From Marivita sp. (GTDB lineage: Bacteria; Pseudomonadota; Alphaproteobacteria; Rhodobacterales; Rhodobacteraceae), in contig NZ_JAIPUT010000003.1 of assembly GCF_020055635.1 (NCBI RefSeq), forward strand, positions 111,888 to 175,887: 64,000 nt of DNA, in the 5' to 3' direction. The notes beneath the pieces are model-generated. The model saw nothing but the letters and a program-made list of their open reading frames with translations. It did no database searches and had not been told where the DNA came from. Of this stretch, positions 44,785-53,837 are shown piece after piece (within the stretch, counting starts at the first letter, position 1; every line of letters starts with the position of its first letter). Both the position numbers and the translations under genes were made by a program.

Positions 44785-45570
44785 ATGCGCGCTCTCAAGA
44801 TTGCGGCAACCGGAATGTCGGCCCAGCAGATGCGGGTCGAGATCATCTCGAACAACCTGTCGAATATGAACACGACAGGCTACAATGCGCGACGTGCGGA
44901 ATTCTCGGACCTGCATTACCAGCAGATCGCGCGCGCCGGTACGGTCAACGCGGCGGACGGAACTGTTCTGCCGACGGGTGTTCAGGTGGGGCTTGGTGTC
45001 CGCCCCGCTGCAGTGTCCGTTCACATGGCGCAGGGTTCACTCAGCCAGACGAATTCCGATCTGGACGTGGCCATCGACGGCAACGGTTATCTCGAAGTGG
45101 CAATGCCTTCGGGCCAGACGGCCTATACCCGCGACGGGTCCCTGAAGCGAAACGCCGAAGGTCTGATCGTCACGTCAGAAGGCTTTCCGGTCGCTCCGGA
45201 AATCGTCATTCCCCAAGACGCCCGCAGCATTTCGATCAATCCCGAGGGCGAGATTTACGCCTATTTCGCCGACGCTGCGGAACCGCAATTGCTGGGCCAG
45301 ATGAACCTTGTCGGTTTCGCCAATGCCAAGGGACTCGAGGCGTTGGGCGGGAACCTGTTCAGCGAAACCGAAGCCTCGGGTGGCCCTCTTGTGGCAACTC
45401 CGGGCGAGGATGGGCTCGGAACGTTGCGACAGGGATATCTCGAGGACAGCTCAGTCGATCCGGTGCGCGAACTCACCGAATTGATCGAAGCCCAGCGCGG
45501 ATACGAGCTCAACGCCAAGGTCATCTCTGCTGTCGATCAGATGCTTGGCGCGACGACGCAGGTGCGGTGA
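44785..45570 (+). CDS. flgG: Flagellar distal rod protein FlgG
   Basis: 261 residues: MRALKIAATGMSAQQMRVEIISNNLSNMNTTGYNARRAEF, then LDVAIDGNGYLEVAMPSGQTAYTRDGSLKRNA, and C-terminal EALGGNLFSETEASG and LIEAQRGYELNAKVISAVDQML, all typical of FlgG. Forms the distal rod that crosses the periplasm. The stop shares a base with the flgA start (TGATG). Confidence 0.95.
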   Translation: MRALKIAATGMSAQQMRVEIISNNLSNMNTTGYNARRAEFSDLHYQQIARAGTVNAADGTVLPTGVQVGLGVRPAAVSVHMAQGSLSQTNSDLDVAIDGNGYLEVAMPSGQTAYTRDGSLKRNAEGLIVTSEGFPVAPEIVIPQDARSISINPEGEIYAYFADAAEPQLLGQMNLVGFANAKGLEALGGNLFSETEASGGPLVATPGEDGLGTLRQGYLEDSSVDPVRELTELIEAQRGYELNAKVISAVDQMLGATTQVR

Positions 45571-45989
45571 TGCGTACCGCGATGATCTTCTGCCTTTGCA
45601 CATTTGCCCCGCCTGCCTCGGCAGACGCGGTTCTGGCGCTCATGACACTCCGGCCCAAGGAGGTCGTCCGTGCCGAGGCCGTGATCCTTGACGGCACAAT
45701 GGTGCCGGGTGCTGCAACCGCGCTTGAGGACGTGATCGGAAAAGAGGTGAAGCGCGCCGTTTACGCTGGCCAGCCGGTTCTGGCGTCCAACATCACCGAA
45801 GCCGCCCTGGTCGAACGCAATCAGGTCGTGGCCGCGACCTTCACACTCAGGGGTCTGACAATCGGCACCGAGGCGCGCGTGCTCGAACGCGGGTCGGCCG
45901 GGGACATCATCCGCGCGATGAATCTGACCTCGCGCACCACGATCCGGGCGGAAGTGCTCGAAGACGGACGATTGAAGGTACTTCCCTGA
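45570..45989 (+). CDS. flgA: Flagellar P-ring assembly chaperone FlgA
   Basis: 139 residues with an N-terminal signal (MRTAMIFCLCTFAPPASA) and the SAF domain (VVRAEAVILDGTMVPGAATALEDVIGKEVKRAVYAGQPV). The C-terminal repeat region ATFTLRGLTIGTEARVLERGSAGDIIRAMN matches FlgA. It helps P-ring (FlgI) assembly in the periplasm. The ATG at 45570 overlaps the flgG stop by one base. It is short for FlgA because the N-terminal domain of enteric FlgA is missing, normal in this group. Confidence 0.9.
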   Translation: MRTAMIFCLCTFAPPASADAVLALMTLRPKEVVRAEAVILDGTMVPGAATALEDVIGKEVKRAVYAGQPVLASNITEAALVERNQVVAATFTLRGLTIGTEARVLERGSAGDIIRAMNLTSRTTIRAEVLEDGRLKVLP

Positions 45990-45990
45990 C

Positions 45991-46719
45991 ATGAAAACGG
46001 CTCTCTTGCTCTTTTCGATCCCGCTCTTGCTGGTGAACTGCGGGCGTCTCGATCACATCGGTCAACCGCCCACACTGTCTTCTCAGGACAAAAGCGTCGA
46101 GCGTCAGGCCATGATCTATTCGGGACTGCCGGTCACGACACCCGATACCTCGGCCTATAGGCAGGCCTCGCTTTGGAGCGGCGATCAGTCCTCGCTCTTC
46201 GGAGACCGGCGGGCCTTCACGACAGGTGACATTCTGACGGTCCTCGTTGAAATCGACGACCAGGCCGAAATCTCGAACGCGACCTCGCGAGGCCGCTCAT
46301 CTCAGGAAAGCCTGGCCATCCCTCAATTGCTCGGGTTCCCACAACGCCGGAACCGGGAATTGCCGGAAGGCGCCACCCTGGACAACGCGGTCGAGGTCGA
46401 TTCGACCAGCCAGAGCGAAGGCAACGGTTCGGTGCGCCGCAATGAAAAGCTGACCCTGCGCATAGCCGCGACGGTGGTCAATGTCCTGCCGAATGGTGTG
46501 CTGGGCATAGAAGGCACCCAGGAGGTTCGGGTCAATTTCGAGCTGCGTGAATTATTCGTCTCCGGTTTCGTCCGGCGCGCCGACATCACGCGCCAGAACG
46601 AAATCACCTACGACAAGATGGCATCGGCCCGGATCTCCTATGGCGGGCGCGGCCAGATCAGTGATGTTCAACAGCCCCGCATCGGCCAGCAAGTGCTTGA
46701 TGCCGTCCTTCCGTTCTAA
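45991..46719 (+). CDS. flgH: Flagellar L-ring protein FlgH
   Basis: 242 residues with a lipoprotein signal (MKTALLLFSIPLLLVNCGRL, lipobox LVNC). FlgH-family blocks are SLWSGDQSSLFGDRRAFTTGDILTVLVEID, GNGSVRRNEKLTLRIAATVVNVLPNGVLGIEGTQEVRVN and ARISYGGRGQISDVQQPRIGQQVLDAVLPF. It assembles the outer-membrane L ring. One base after flgA. Confidence 0.94.
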   Translation: MKTALLLFSIPLLLVNCGRLDHIGQPPTLSSQDKSVERQAMIYSGLPVTTPDTSAYRQASLWSGDQSSLFGDRRAFTTGDILTVLVEIDDQAEISNATSRGRSSQESLAIPQLLGFPQRRNRELPEGATLDNAVEVDSTSQSEGNGSVRRNEKLTLRIAATVVNVLPNGVLGIEGTQEVRVNFELRELFVSGFVRRADITRQNEITYDKMASARISYGGRGQISDVQQPRIGQQVLDAVLPF

Positions 46720-46737
46720 CCTGTCTCAGGATGCCTC

Positions 46738-47232
46738 ATGATCAAGAAACTCTTGCCGTTGTTCGGACTCGTTCTTGGCCTTGCGGCCGGCGGCGGCGCG
46801 GCTCTCGTTCTCGCGCCACCACCCGAAAAAGATCCAACGGAAACCGTGAGTGTCGAGGCCGCTGAAATTGCGGCGCAGGTCGATACAGAAGACACGGCAG
46901 CGACAAACACCGAAATCGTAAAGCTGCCAAATCAGTTCATCGTGCCCGTCATCGTCCACAACCGGGTGCGCGCAATGGTCATCCTGAGCGTTGCGCTCGA
47001 GGTCGAATCCGGCATGGCCGACCGCGTCCGAACCCTGGAACCCAAGCTGCGCGATACCTTCCTGTCCGAGTTGTTCGGCCTTGCCGCACTTGATGGGTTC
47101 AAGGACGAACTGATTACACGAAGCACGCTCGAGCTTGTCAAAGCTGCCTTGACGGAACGATCAAAGGCTGTACTGGGACTTGATCAGGTGACCATCCTGA
47201 TCACCGACATGACACGACAGGATGCGCTCTAG
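46738..47232 (+). CDS. fliL: Flagellar basal body-associated protein FliL
   Basis: 164 residues with a single N-terminal transmembrane helix (PLFGLVLGLAAGGGAALVL) and a periplasmic FliL domain (VKLPNQFIVPVIVHNRVRAMVILSVALEVE). It strengthens the stator-rotor interface during swimming. Its TAG stop is part of a CTAG that also serves as the stop of the convergent gene. Confidence 0.87.
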   Translation: MIKKLLPLFGLVLGLAAGGGAALVLAPPPEKDPTETVSVEAAEIAAQVDTEDTAATNTEIVKLPNQFIVPVIVHNRVRAMVILSVALEVESGMADRVRTLEPKLRDTFLSELFGLAALDGFKDELITRSTLELVKAALTERSKAVLGLDQVTILITDMTRQDAL

Positions 47233-47651
47233 AGACGCTTCGACATCTCGAACAATACCTGCGCCTGCTCTTCTTCGGACTGAAAGACAGGCTGCTGGAC
47301 GGCCTGTTTTTCGGCCAGCAAAGCGACACCCATCCGCTGTTGCAGCACGGTTTTCAGGGCGTCCTTTGTGGCTTCGCGCTGGATCGCCGCCTTTGCCAAG
47401 GTCGGCTGCAACCGCCGCTGATCGTCGATCAGCTTGCGCAGCCTCAGTTCGCGAAACCTGAATGATGTCGGGTCCGCGGCTGCCACCTCCTGCAATGATG
47501 TTGCGAGGTCTTGCTCCTGCCGCGTGATCTCGAGTTGACGTGATCTCAGATGCTCTTTTTGCTGTTGCTCATTCGACAGCATCATCTCAAGCATCCGGGC
47601 CCGCGCGTCCAGAACCTCCAGAACTCTGTCGAACCCGGTCCTGTTGTTCAT
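47229..47651 (-). CDS. Coiled-coil flagellar protein, probable FliJ-like export chaperone
   Basis: 140 residues, almost entirely helical with heptad-rich stretches (LARARMLEMMLSNEQQQKEHLRSRQLEITRQEQDLATSLQEV and LRKLIDDQRRLQPTLAKAAIQREATKDALKTVLQQRM). FliJ is a similarly sized antiparallel coiled coil that docks with FliI and FlhA. No FliJ elsewhere in the window. It overlaps the flhB stop by four bases (ATGA), placing it in the export-gate operon. Assignment by size, structure type and position, not by clear sequence identity. The gene shares its CTAG stop with fliL. Confidence 0.6.
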   Translation of the reverse strand: MNNRTGFDRVLEVLDARARMLEMMLSNEQQQKEHLRSRQLEITRQEQDLATSLQEVAAADPTSFRFRELRLRKLIDDQRRLQPTLAKAAIQREATKDALKTVLQQRMGVALLAEKQAVQQPVFQSEEEQAQVLFEMSKRL

Positions 47652-48718
47652 TTTTGCAGCCCCTGAATGCGCCGCGCATAACCGATTGCAATTGCCACGG
47701 CCTTGTAGTGATCCCGATCGATTGTCATGCCGGTCTTGACCGTAGCGTATAGTTCGCGCGCCGTCGGCGGATCGCGGTATAGCGGAACGCCCGACTGAAT
47801 CGCAATCTCGCGAATTTTGCGGGCCGTTTCATCCGTGCCCCGGGCAACGCATTTGGGAACGGCGTCCTGACCACCGGACCATTGCAGCGCGACGGCGTAA
47901 TGCGTCGGATTCGTGATCACGACTGTTGCCTTGGGCACATCGAGGAGCATCCGGTTTGTCGCGATCTCTTCCGCCTTGGCGCGGCGCTGTTGCCGGATGT
48001 TTTCGTCGCCCTCTTCGTTCTTGTGCTCTTCCTTCAACTCATGATGTGACATGCGGTTCTTTTTTGCGTGCTCCTTGATCTGCCAGATCGTGTCAAGCGC
48101 GGCGAACACGACATAGACCACCAGCGCAATCCACAAGAATTTCAGCGCGCCCTCGTAGATCTTCGCCAGCGCCATATGCTCTCCACGCAGAATGGCCGTC
48201 TGGAACAAGCGATAGTTGTCGGACAAGAGCATCGCGAGGACACCGGCGAACACCACGAATTTACCGGCGTTCTTCGCGAACTCGAACAAACCGGACCAGC
48301 CGTATTTCTTCTTCGCATTGGAAATCAGCGAAATCCGGTTCAGCTTGAGCTTCAACTTGTCGGGCGTGAACAGCATCTGCCTGGTTCCGACAAGCCCCGC
48401 GGCGACGAGGGCAAACGGCGCGATGAAGAGGACGCCGAGGAGCGGCAGAACCCACCCGGCCACGACCCCGAGGATGCGGCTGCCGTCGAGCGCGCGGTTC
48501 CGGGAGACCCCGTCAGAAAGAAACTGGGCGATATCCAGGGTGAGTGCCGTGGCGATTCCGCCGAAAACGACGTAGATGCCGACCAACAGCAAAGCCAGAA
48601 CCGCGAGGTTGATGACGTCTTGGGATCGGACGATTTCACCCTTCTTGCGCGCCTCTTCAAGCTTTCGCCGCGACGCCTCATACGGCTTGTCATCCTGGTC
48701 TTCGCCGGCGTCGCTCAT
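47648..48718 (-). CDS. flhB: Flagellar export-gate protein FlhB
   Basis: 356 residues. N-terminal cytoplasmic charged region (DKPYEASRRKLEEARKKGEIVRSQD), four transmembrane helices, and the autocleavage motif NPTH within VVITNPTHYAVALQW near residue 270, with the basic C-terminal domain after it. FlhB with FlhA forms the export gate that switches substrate specificity when FliK signals hook completion. Overlaps fliR by four bases. Confidence 0.95.
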   Translation of the reverse strand: MSDAGEDQDDKPYEASRRKLEEARKKGEIVRSQDVINLAVLALLLVGIYVVFGGIATALTLDIAQFLSDGVSRNRALDGSRILGVVAGWVLPLLGVLFIAPFALVAAGLVGTRQMLFTPDKLKLKLNRISLISNAKKKYGWSGLFEFAKNAGKFVVFAGVLAMLLSDNYRLFQTAILRGEHMALAKIYEGALKFLWIALVVYVVFAALDTIWQIKEHAKKNRMSHHELKEEHKNEEGDENIRQQRRAKAEEIATNRMLLDVPKATVVITNPTHYAVALQWSGGQDAVPKCVARGTDETARKIREIAIQSGVPLYRDPPTARELYATVKTGMTIDRDHYKAVAIAIGYARRIQGLQK

Positions 48719-49482
48719 TTCGCTGCCTCGAAGGGCATCATCAGGATAATCAGGGCTTTCTCTTGCCAGACGGTCAGAAGCAGTTCGGAGTGCTGGTACA
48801 GGAAATACATCGAGAACAGAGCGACAAACGGAATGCCGATGAAGGAAACCATGAATTGCGGCATGGCCTTGTTGATGAAACCGATGGTCAGATAGTAGAC
48901 GAACATCAGGCTCACCACGCCAGACGCAAGCACGACTCCGTGGTTGAAAATAAAATTCATCAGCTCGGTCATCTTGCCGGCAAAATAGCCCGTGGCATTT
49001 TCAAGCGACGGTATATCGACAAGGTAACTTGCCATGAACGCATATAGAATCTGGTTCGCAAGCGTTGTGGAAAAGATGATCGCAAGGGCTGCGGTTGTCA
49101 GGATGTGACTGATCACCGGCATCGGCGCCGTGGCGTTTCCCAGCATCTGGGCGAGTGACACCGATTGGCTGATCACCGCACCAGCCTTTTCGATCAGAAA
49201 AATGACTCCGCGAGAGATCACTCCGATCAGGTAACCGATGGTCACCTCAAACAGAGCGAACCAGACGAGTTCGCTTCCGACCGGTCGCTCGGCAGGAATG
49301 TAGGGCTGCAAGACCGGGGCCGCGGCGATGGAATAGAACAGGGCTATGATCAATTTGACCCGTGCCGAAACAAAGGATTCGCCGTATCCGGGCGCGAGCG
49401 AGAAGGCGGGGCCAATCCTCAGAAAAACGGCGGCGACGAGCCACAATTGACCAAGAATTTCGTCCAGAAACCCCTCGATCAC
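48715..49482 (-). CDS. fliR: Flagellar biosynthesis protein FliR
   Basis: 255 residues, several transmembrane helices. Recognised by LAPGYGESFVSARVKLIIALFYSIAAAPVL, VTIGYLIGVISRGVIFLIEKAGAVISQSVSLAQML and the C-terminal region. Part of the FliPQR channel. Overlaps both flhB and flhA by four bases. Confidence 0.92.
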   Translation of the reverse strand: MIEGFLDEILGQLWLVAAVFLRIGPAFSLAPGYGESFVSARVKLIIALFYSIAAAPVLQPYIPAERPVGSELVWFALFEVTIGYLIGVISRGVIFLIEKAGAVISQSVSLAQMLGNATAPMPVISHILTTAALAIIFSTTLANQILYAFMASYLVDIPSLENATGYFAGKMTELMNFIFNHGVVLASGVVSLMFVYYLTIGFINKAMPQFMVSFIGIPFVALFSMYFLYQHSELLLTVWQEKALIILMMPFEAAK

Positions 49483-51569
49483 GGCTCGGCCATGATGGTG
49501 CCGACAAGCGCCGGCTTGGCATCAAGGCCGATTTCCTCGAAGGCCATGACGGGATTGGATATGCCTTTGGCCGTAAGCAGGCTGTGCAGGAAACGGCGTC
49601 GACGACCCGACGTGATGAGTGCCGGAAAGATTCCTTTCTGACCGACCCGCGCCAGTTCTTCCGCGATGCGTTTCGACAGGGTTTCAAAGTCCTTTGGTGG
49701 CAGCGCGATGTCGGGCGTGCCACGGTCGGACGAGACCTCGCATTCCTCGAACCGTTTTTCCCAGCCGGACGCAAGATGGACCAACGGGATTGTGCCGTCT
49801 TCTCGGCGCATGGCCGCCACAAGCTGAAACCCCAGTCTTTGCCGAACATGTTCGCAAATCGCCTCGGCCGAGTGTCCCTGCCCTCGGGTTTCCGCAATGG
49901 CTTCAAGGATCAGTTGGAAATTGCGGATCGATACCTGTTCGTTCAGCAGGAGTTTCAGGACCTGAAGCAGGGTCTCGAGTGGCACCTTGTCCGGCACGGT
50001 TTGTTCGATAAGGGCCCTGTTGGCTTCGGCCCGAGCCGGATCGGACAACGCGCCCAATTCGTCAAGCAGACGCTTGAGCGACTTCATCGTCAGCAGCCGC
50101 CCCAGGTTGCGCTTGATCACCTCGAGCAGATGCGTCGCAAGCACCTCGCTCGGAGACACGACGGTGAGACCGCTCATTTGTGCGTCTTCGCGTTCGCTTT
50201 CCTGTATCCATCTTGCAGGCGCGCCGTAAACCGGCTCTTCGACGTCCCGCCCGCTTGGCAAGGCGCTGGCACCTTCGGGGATCAGAGCCAGCATGAGATC
50301 CGGGTGAAGCACGCCCCGTGCGGTCTCCACGCCATGAACACGGACAACATAGGTTCCATCCCGCAGGGTCGCATCGTCGGTCAGGCGGACCTCGGGCATG
50401 ATCGCACCAAAGCTTTTGGCGATATGGGTGCGCATGTTGAGAATGCGCGAATCCAGCCCGCTGGCGGGATCGAGGACCATGTCCACCAGGTCGGGCGCGA
50501 ATTCGACGTGGATATCGTCAAGGTCAAGCACATCGCCGATCGGCCGCTGTTTCGCGGGCAATGGCGCTTTTTCCGTTTCCGCGTCATCCTCGACGCGCTT
50601 TGCATGCCGGTTGACCCAGTAGGCAAGCCCACCAAGGATCACTCCGCCCGTCAGAAACGGGACGAATGGCAATCCCGGAACCAGCGCGAACATGACCATC
50701 AGGACCGCAACGGTCGCCAGGGCGGCTGGATGGCGGCCAAGTTGAGAGGTGATCGCAAGATCGGTTGCGCCTGTCGCGCCGCCACGGGCCAGAAGAAGAG
50801 CCGCGGCGATGGAGATGATCACGGCGGGAATCTGTGTAACCAGGCCATCCCCGACAGTGAGAATCGCATAGGTCTCGAAGGCCGCGCCAAGAGGCATGCC
50901 ATGCACGACCGTGCCCATGATCAGGCCGACAACAAGGTTGAGTAGCGTGATCAGGAGTCCGGCCACGGCGTCTCCCTTCACGAATTTCGACGCGCCATCG
51001 AGCGATCCGAAAAAGGTGGTTTCCTGGAGTTCCCGTTCACGGCGCTCCCGCGCATCGGCGTGGGTGATCGCACCCGCAGCCATATCGCTGTCGATGGCCA
51101 GCTGCTTGCCCGGCATCCCGTCAAGCGCAAAGCGTGCGCCGACCTCTGCCATGCGGGCCGCGCCCTTGGTGATCACCATGAAATTGACGATCAGCAGAAC
51201 GCAGAACACGACAAGCCCCAGAAAGACACTTCCGCCCATGACAAAATCGGCAAAGCCCTGAATCACGTTCCCGGCCGCGTCGGTTCCGGTGTGGCCCTCT
51301 CCGATGATGAGCTTGGTCGAACTGATGTTCAGCGACAATCGCAGCATGAGAGACGCCAGAAGGATCGTCGGGAAGGCCGAGAAGTCCAGCGGGCGTTCGA
51401 CAAACAGCGTGACGGTGAAGATCAGGATTGCCAGGGCAAAGGACGTGGCAAGCCCGATATCCAGAATGAAGGCCGGAACCGGGAGGATCATCATGACGAT
51501 GACCGCCATCAAAGCGACGGCAAGAATGACCGTCGGCTTCGCAAAAATCTGGCGTGCCGTTTCGCTCAT
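49479..51569 (-). CDS. flhA: Flagellar export-gate protein FlhA
   Basis: 696 residues. Eight hydrophobic helices in the first 330, then the FHIPEP cytoplasmic domain. Recognisable blocks are FSAFPTILLASLMLRLSLNISSTKLI, KQLAIDSDMAAGAITHADARERR (FHIPEP loop with the charged residues of the proton path), DGASKFVKGDAVAGLLITLLN and VVSPSEVLATHLLEVIKRNLGRLLT. Binds late chaperone-substrate complexes in the cytoplasm. Its start shares one base with the stop of the muramidase gene (TGATG). Confidence 0.95.
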   Translation of the reverse strand: MSETARQIFAKPTVILAVALMAVIVMMILPVPAFILDIGLATSFALAILIFTVTLFVERPLDFSAFPTILLASLMLRLSLNISSTKLIIGEGHTGTDAAGNVIQGFADFVMGGSVFLGLVVFCVLLIVNFMVITKGAARMAEVGARFALDGMPGKQLAIDSDMAAGAITHADARERRERELQETTFFGSLDGASKFVKGDAVAGLLITLLNLVVGLIMGTVVHGMPLGAAFETYAILTVGDGLVTQIPAVIISIAAALLLARGGATGATDLAITSQLGRHPAALATVAVLMVMFALVPGLPFVPFLTGGVILGGLAYWVNRHAKRVEDDAETEKAPLPAKQRPIGDVLDLDDIHVEFAPDLVDMVLDPASGLDSRILNMRTHIAKSFGAIMPEVRLTDDATLRDGTYVVRVHGVETARGVLHPDLMLALIPEGASALPSGRDVEEPVYGAPARWIQESEREDAQMSGLTVVSPSEVLATHLLEVIKRNLGRLLTMKSLKRLLDELGALSDPARAEANRALIEQTVPDKVPLETLLQVLKLLLNEQVSIRNFQLILEAIAETRGQGHSAEAICEHVRQRLGFQLVAAMRREDGTIPLVHLASGWEKRFEECEVSSDRGTPDIALPPKDFETLSKRIAEELARVGQKGIFPALITSGRRRRFLHSLLTAKGISNPVMAFEEIGLDAKPALVGTIMAEP

Positions 51570-52228
51570 CAGTTGGTCCTGCTGAAGTCGATGAACGGGG
51601 TGGTTTCCGTCGCCTCTGTCAGGAAGACCGATCCGGGACGCGCCCTGCCGCCGGTTCGGAAAAGCGGCTGCGGTTTGACCGGGCCTTCGGCACGGATGTC
51701 AGCCGCCGCCACACGATCCCGCAAACCGCGAAACCTGGAAATGTACCGGTTGGCAAACTCTGGCGTTCTGCTGTGATACGCTCCGGCCGCATCCGTCCAG
51801 TTTCCGAATTCGACATGGAGTTGCGACAGGAATTCGGCTGCGTAGAGCGCGTTCAGATCGGGATCGAACATGTCATCGAGGGAACGGAACCCGTCTGCGT
51901 GCCATCGGTAGTTGATCTGGAAACACCCGATGTCGATATTGGACACCCCGCGTTTCACCTTTGAAAAAACGTAGGATCGCGCCTCGTCCTCGGACTGAAA
52001 CCATGATCCGTCGCCGGCGTGGTTCACGGCCCAGGGCCACGGCGCGTTGTCCTTGCCGCGACCTGTCTCAAGCCGTGTGATCGCAAGCAGCACATCCAGC
52101 GGGACATCGGTTTCGGCCGCGGCGCGTTGGGCGGCAGCGTCGCAAATATTGGCCGCCGACACGGTGGCCCAAGCGCACACCAGAGCCATGCCCCACATCA
52201 CGGACTTCTTCCAGATCCTGAACGTCAC
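51569..52228 (-). CDS. Soluble lytic transglycosylase domain protein (flagellar muramidase-like)
   Basis: 219 residues with a signal peptide (GMALVCAWATVSA) and the SLT core: TRLETGRGKDNAPWPWAVNHAGDGSWF (the catalytic glutamate in LETG), then VSNIDIGCFQINYRWHADGFRSLDDMFDP and AAEFLSQLHVEFGNWTDAAGAYHSRTPEFANRYISRF. Such enzymes open peptidoglycan for the rod; the SltF protein of Rhodobacter has this role. Start is GTG at 52228, an alternative being the ATG ten codons in. First of the minus-strand flhA-fliR-flhB-fliJ-like group, all overlapping. Confidence 0.85.
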   Translation of the reverse strand: MTFRIWKKSVMWGMALVCAWATVSAANICDAAAQRAAAETDVPLDVLLAITRLETGRGKDNAPWPWAVNHAGDGSWFQSEDEARSYVFSKVKRGVSNIDIGCFQINYRWHADGFRSLDDMFDPDLNALYAAEFLSQLHVEFGNWTDAAGAYHSRTPEFANRYISRFRGLRDRVAAADIRAEGPVKPQPLFRTGGRARPGSVFLTEATETTPFIDFSRTN

Positions 52229-52303
52229 GCGTCCCTCGCATTCTGCGGTTTCGCTGAACGTAAAGGTCAGAGCGTTAGGATTCGGTTACTTGTGATGGCC
52301 GTT

Positions 52304-53836
52304 TCAGACAAGCATCTCGACAAGCGCCACGACGGCCCCCCCAAGTACCGCACCGATAGCCGCCCAGATCACGGCGGTCCTGACGGTGTTGGGCTTCGGC
52401 TCGGGCGTGCCTTGCGCCTGCGAAATCAGAACCTGTTCCATCAATCCCGGCAAACGGGGGCCGAACCGCGCGAGAACGAGGGCGGTCTTTCCAAGATCCT
52501 TGGCAAACGCCCGTGGTCCGATGCTTGTCTTGATGTAATCCTCGACAATCGGTTTCGCGACGTCCCAGATGTTCATCTTGGGATCAAGGGACCGTGCCAC
52601 GCCTTCGACGACAACCATGGTCCGTTGCAGCAGGATCAGTTCGGTCCGGGTTTCCATCCCGAAGCGTTCGGTCACTTCGAACAGGTAACTGAGCAAGCGG
52701 CCCATCGAAATGCGCGTGGCATCCATCCCGAAAATCGGCTCTCCGACGGCACGCAGGGCTCGTGCGAATTCATCGACATCGCGGTCATTGGGGACATAGC
52801 CCGCTTCGAAATGCACCTCGGCCACGCGTTTGTAATCGCGACGGATAAAGCCGTAGAGGATCTCTGCATAGACCCGGCGGGTGTATTCGTCGATATGGCC
52901 CATGATGCCAAAATCGAGCGCGATGATATCGCCGTTCGGCGCGACCTTGAGATTGCCCTGGTGCATGTCGGCGTGAAAAAAACCGTCGCGCAGCGCATGC
53001 TGGAGAAAGAGCTGCAGGACACGTTCGCTCAGTTCAACGCGGTCATGGCCTGCCGCGTCCAGCGCGTCATTGTCCCCAAGCGGCACACCCTCGGCCCAGG
53101 CCATGGTCATGACCCGTCGGCTGGACATGTCCCACTTGATCTCGGGCAACTGAAACCCGTCATCCTGCGCGGTGTTGGCGGCAAATTCGGACGCCGCCGC
53201 GGATTCCAGCCGCAGATCCAGTTCGCCCATGACCACGCCTTCGAAATGGGCAATCACGTCTTTCGGCCGCAGCCGGCGCGACGATGGCGACAGCACCTCG
53301 ACCATTCCGGCGGCGAAGTAGAATGCGTCGATATCCTTGCGGAAGTCCTTTTCGATATTCGGACGCAGCACCTTGACGGCAACCGTCTCGCCGGTCTGAA
53401 CCAGTTTGGCCTTGTGCACCTGCGCGATCGACGCGGCAGCGACGGGTTCGCTGAATTCCGAGAACACCTGATCCACCGGCACGCCCAGTTCCGACTCGAC
53501 CATCGCCTTGGCCTCGGCGACCGAGAAGGGCGGCAGCTTGTCCTGAAGGACCCGGAGCTCCCGCGCCATCGTGTCGCCGACGACATCGGGGCGCGTGCTC
53601 AGAACCTGGCCGAACTTGATATAGGCCGGGCCCAGCGCCGTCAGGGCGCGCGGCGCTGCGGGCACTTTGGGATCGCCGTAATATCCGAGCCATTTGAACG
53701 GCCATCCCAGAAGCCGCGCCGCGACCCGCAATGGCTTTGGCGCATCGAACGCGTCCAGTACGACACCCATCGCACCCGTACGTTCGAGCGTCGCACCCGT
53801 ACGGATCAGGCGCAAGATATTGTGCGGGCCTCTCAC
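52304..53836 (-). CDS. ubiB: Ubiquinone biosynthesis kinase-like protein UbiB
   Basis: 510 residues of the ABC1/UbiB atypical kinase family. The invariant KxGQ motif is in LGPAYIKFGQVLSTRPDVV near residue 75, followed by an A-rich loop (AAASIAQVHKAKLVQTGETVAVKVLRP), HADMHQGNLKV and ALDFGIMGHID (catalytic and metal-binding loops). The C-terminus holds two transmembrane helices (TAVIWAAIGAVLGGAVVALVEML). It helps deliver ubiquinone precursors at the membrane. Only one base after ubiE on the same strand. Confidence 0.94.
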   Translation of the reverse strand: MRGPHNILRLIRTGATLERTGAMGVVLDAFDAPKPLRVAARLLGWPFKWLGYYGDPKVPAAPRALTALGPAYIKFGQVLSTRPDVVGDTMARELRVLQDKLPPFSVAEAKAMVESELGVPVDQVFSEFSEPVAAASIAQVHKAKLVQTGETVAVKVLRPNIEKDFRKDIDAFYFAAGMVEVLSPSSRRLRPKDVIAHFEGVVMGELDLRLESAAASEFAANTAQDDGFQLPEIKWDMSSRRVMTMAWAEGVPLGDNDALDAAGHDRVELSERVLQLFLQHALRDGFFHADMHQGNLKVAPNGDIIALDFGIMGHIDEYTRRVYAEILYGFIRRDYKRVAEVHFEAGYVPNDRDVDEFARALRAVGEPIFGMDATRISMGRLLSYLFEVTERFGMETRTELILLQRTMVVVEGVARSLDPKMNIWDVAKPIVEDYIKTSIGPRAFAKDLGKTALVLARFGPRLPGLMEQVLISQAQGTPEPKPNTVRTAVIWAAIGAVLGGAVVALVEMLV

Positions 53837-53837
53837 G

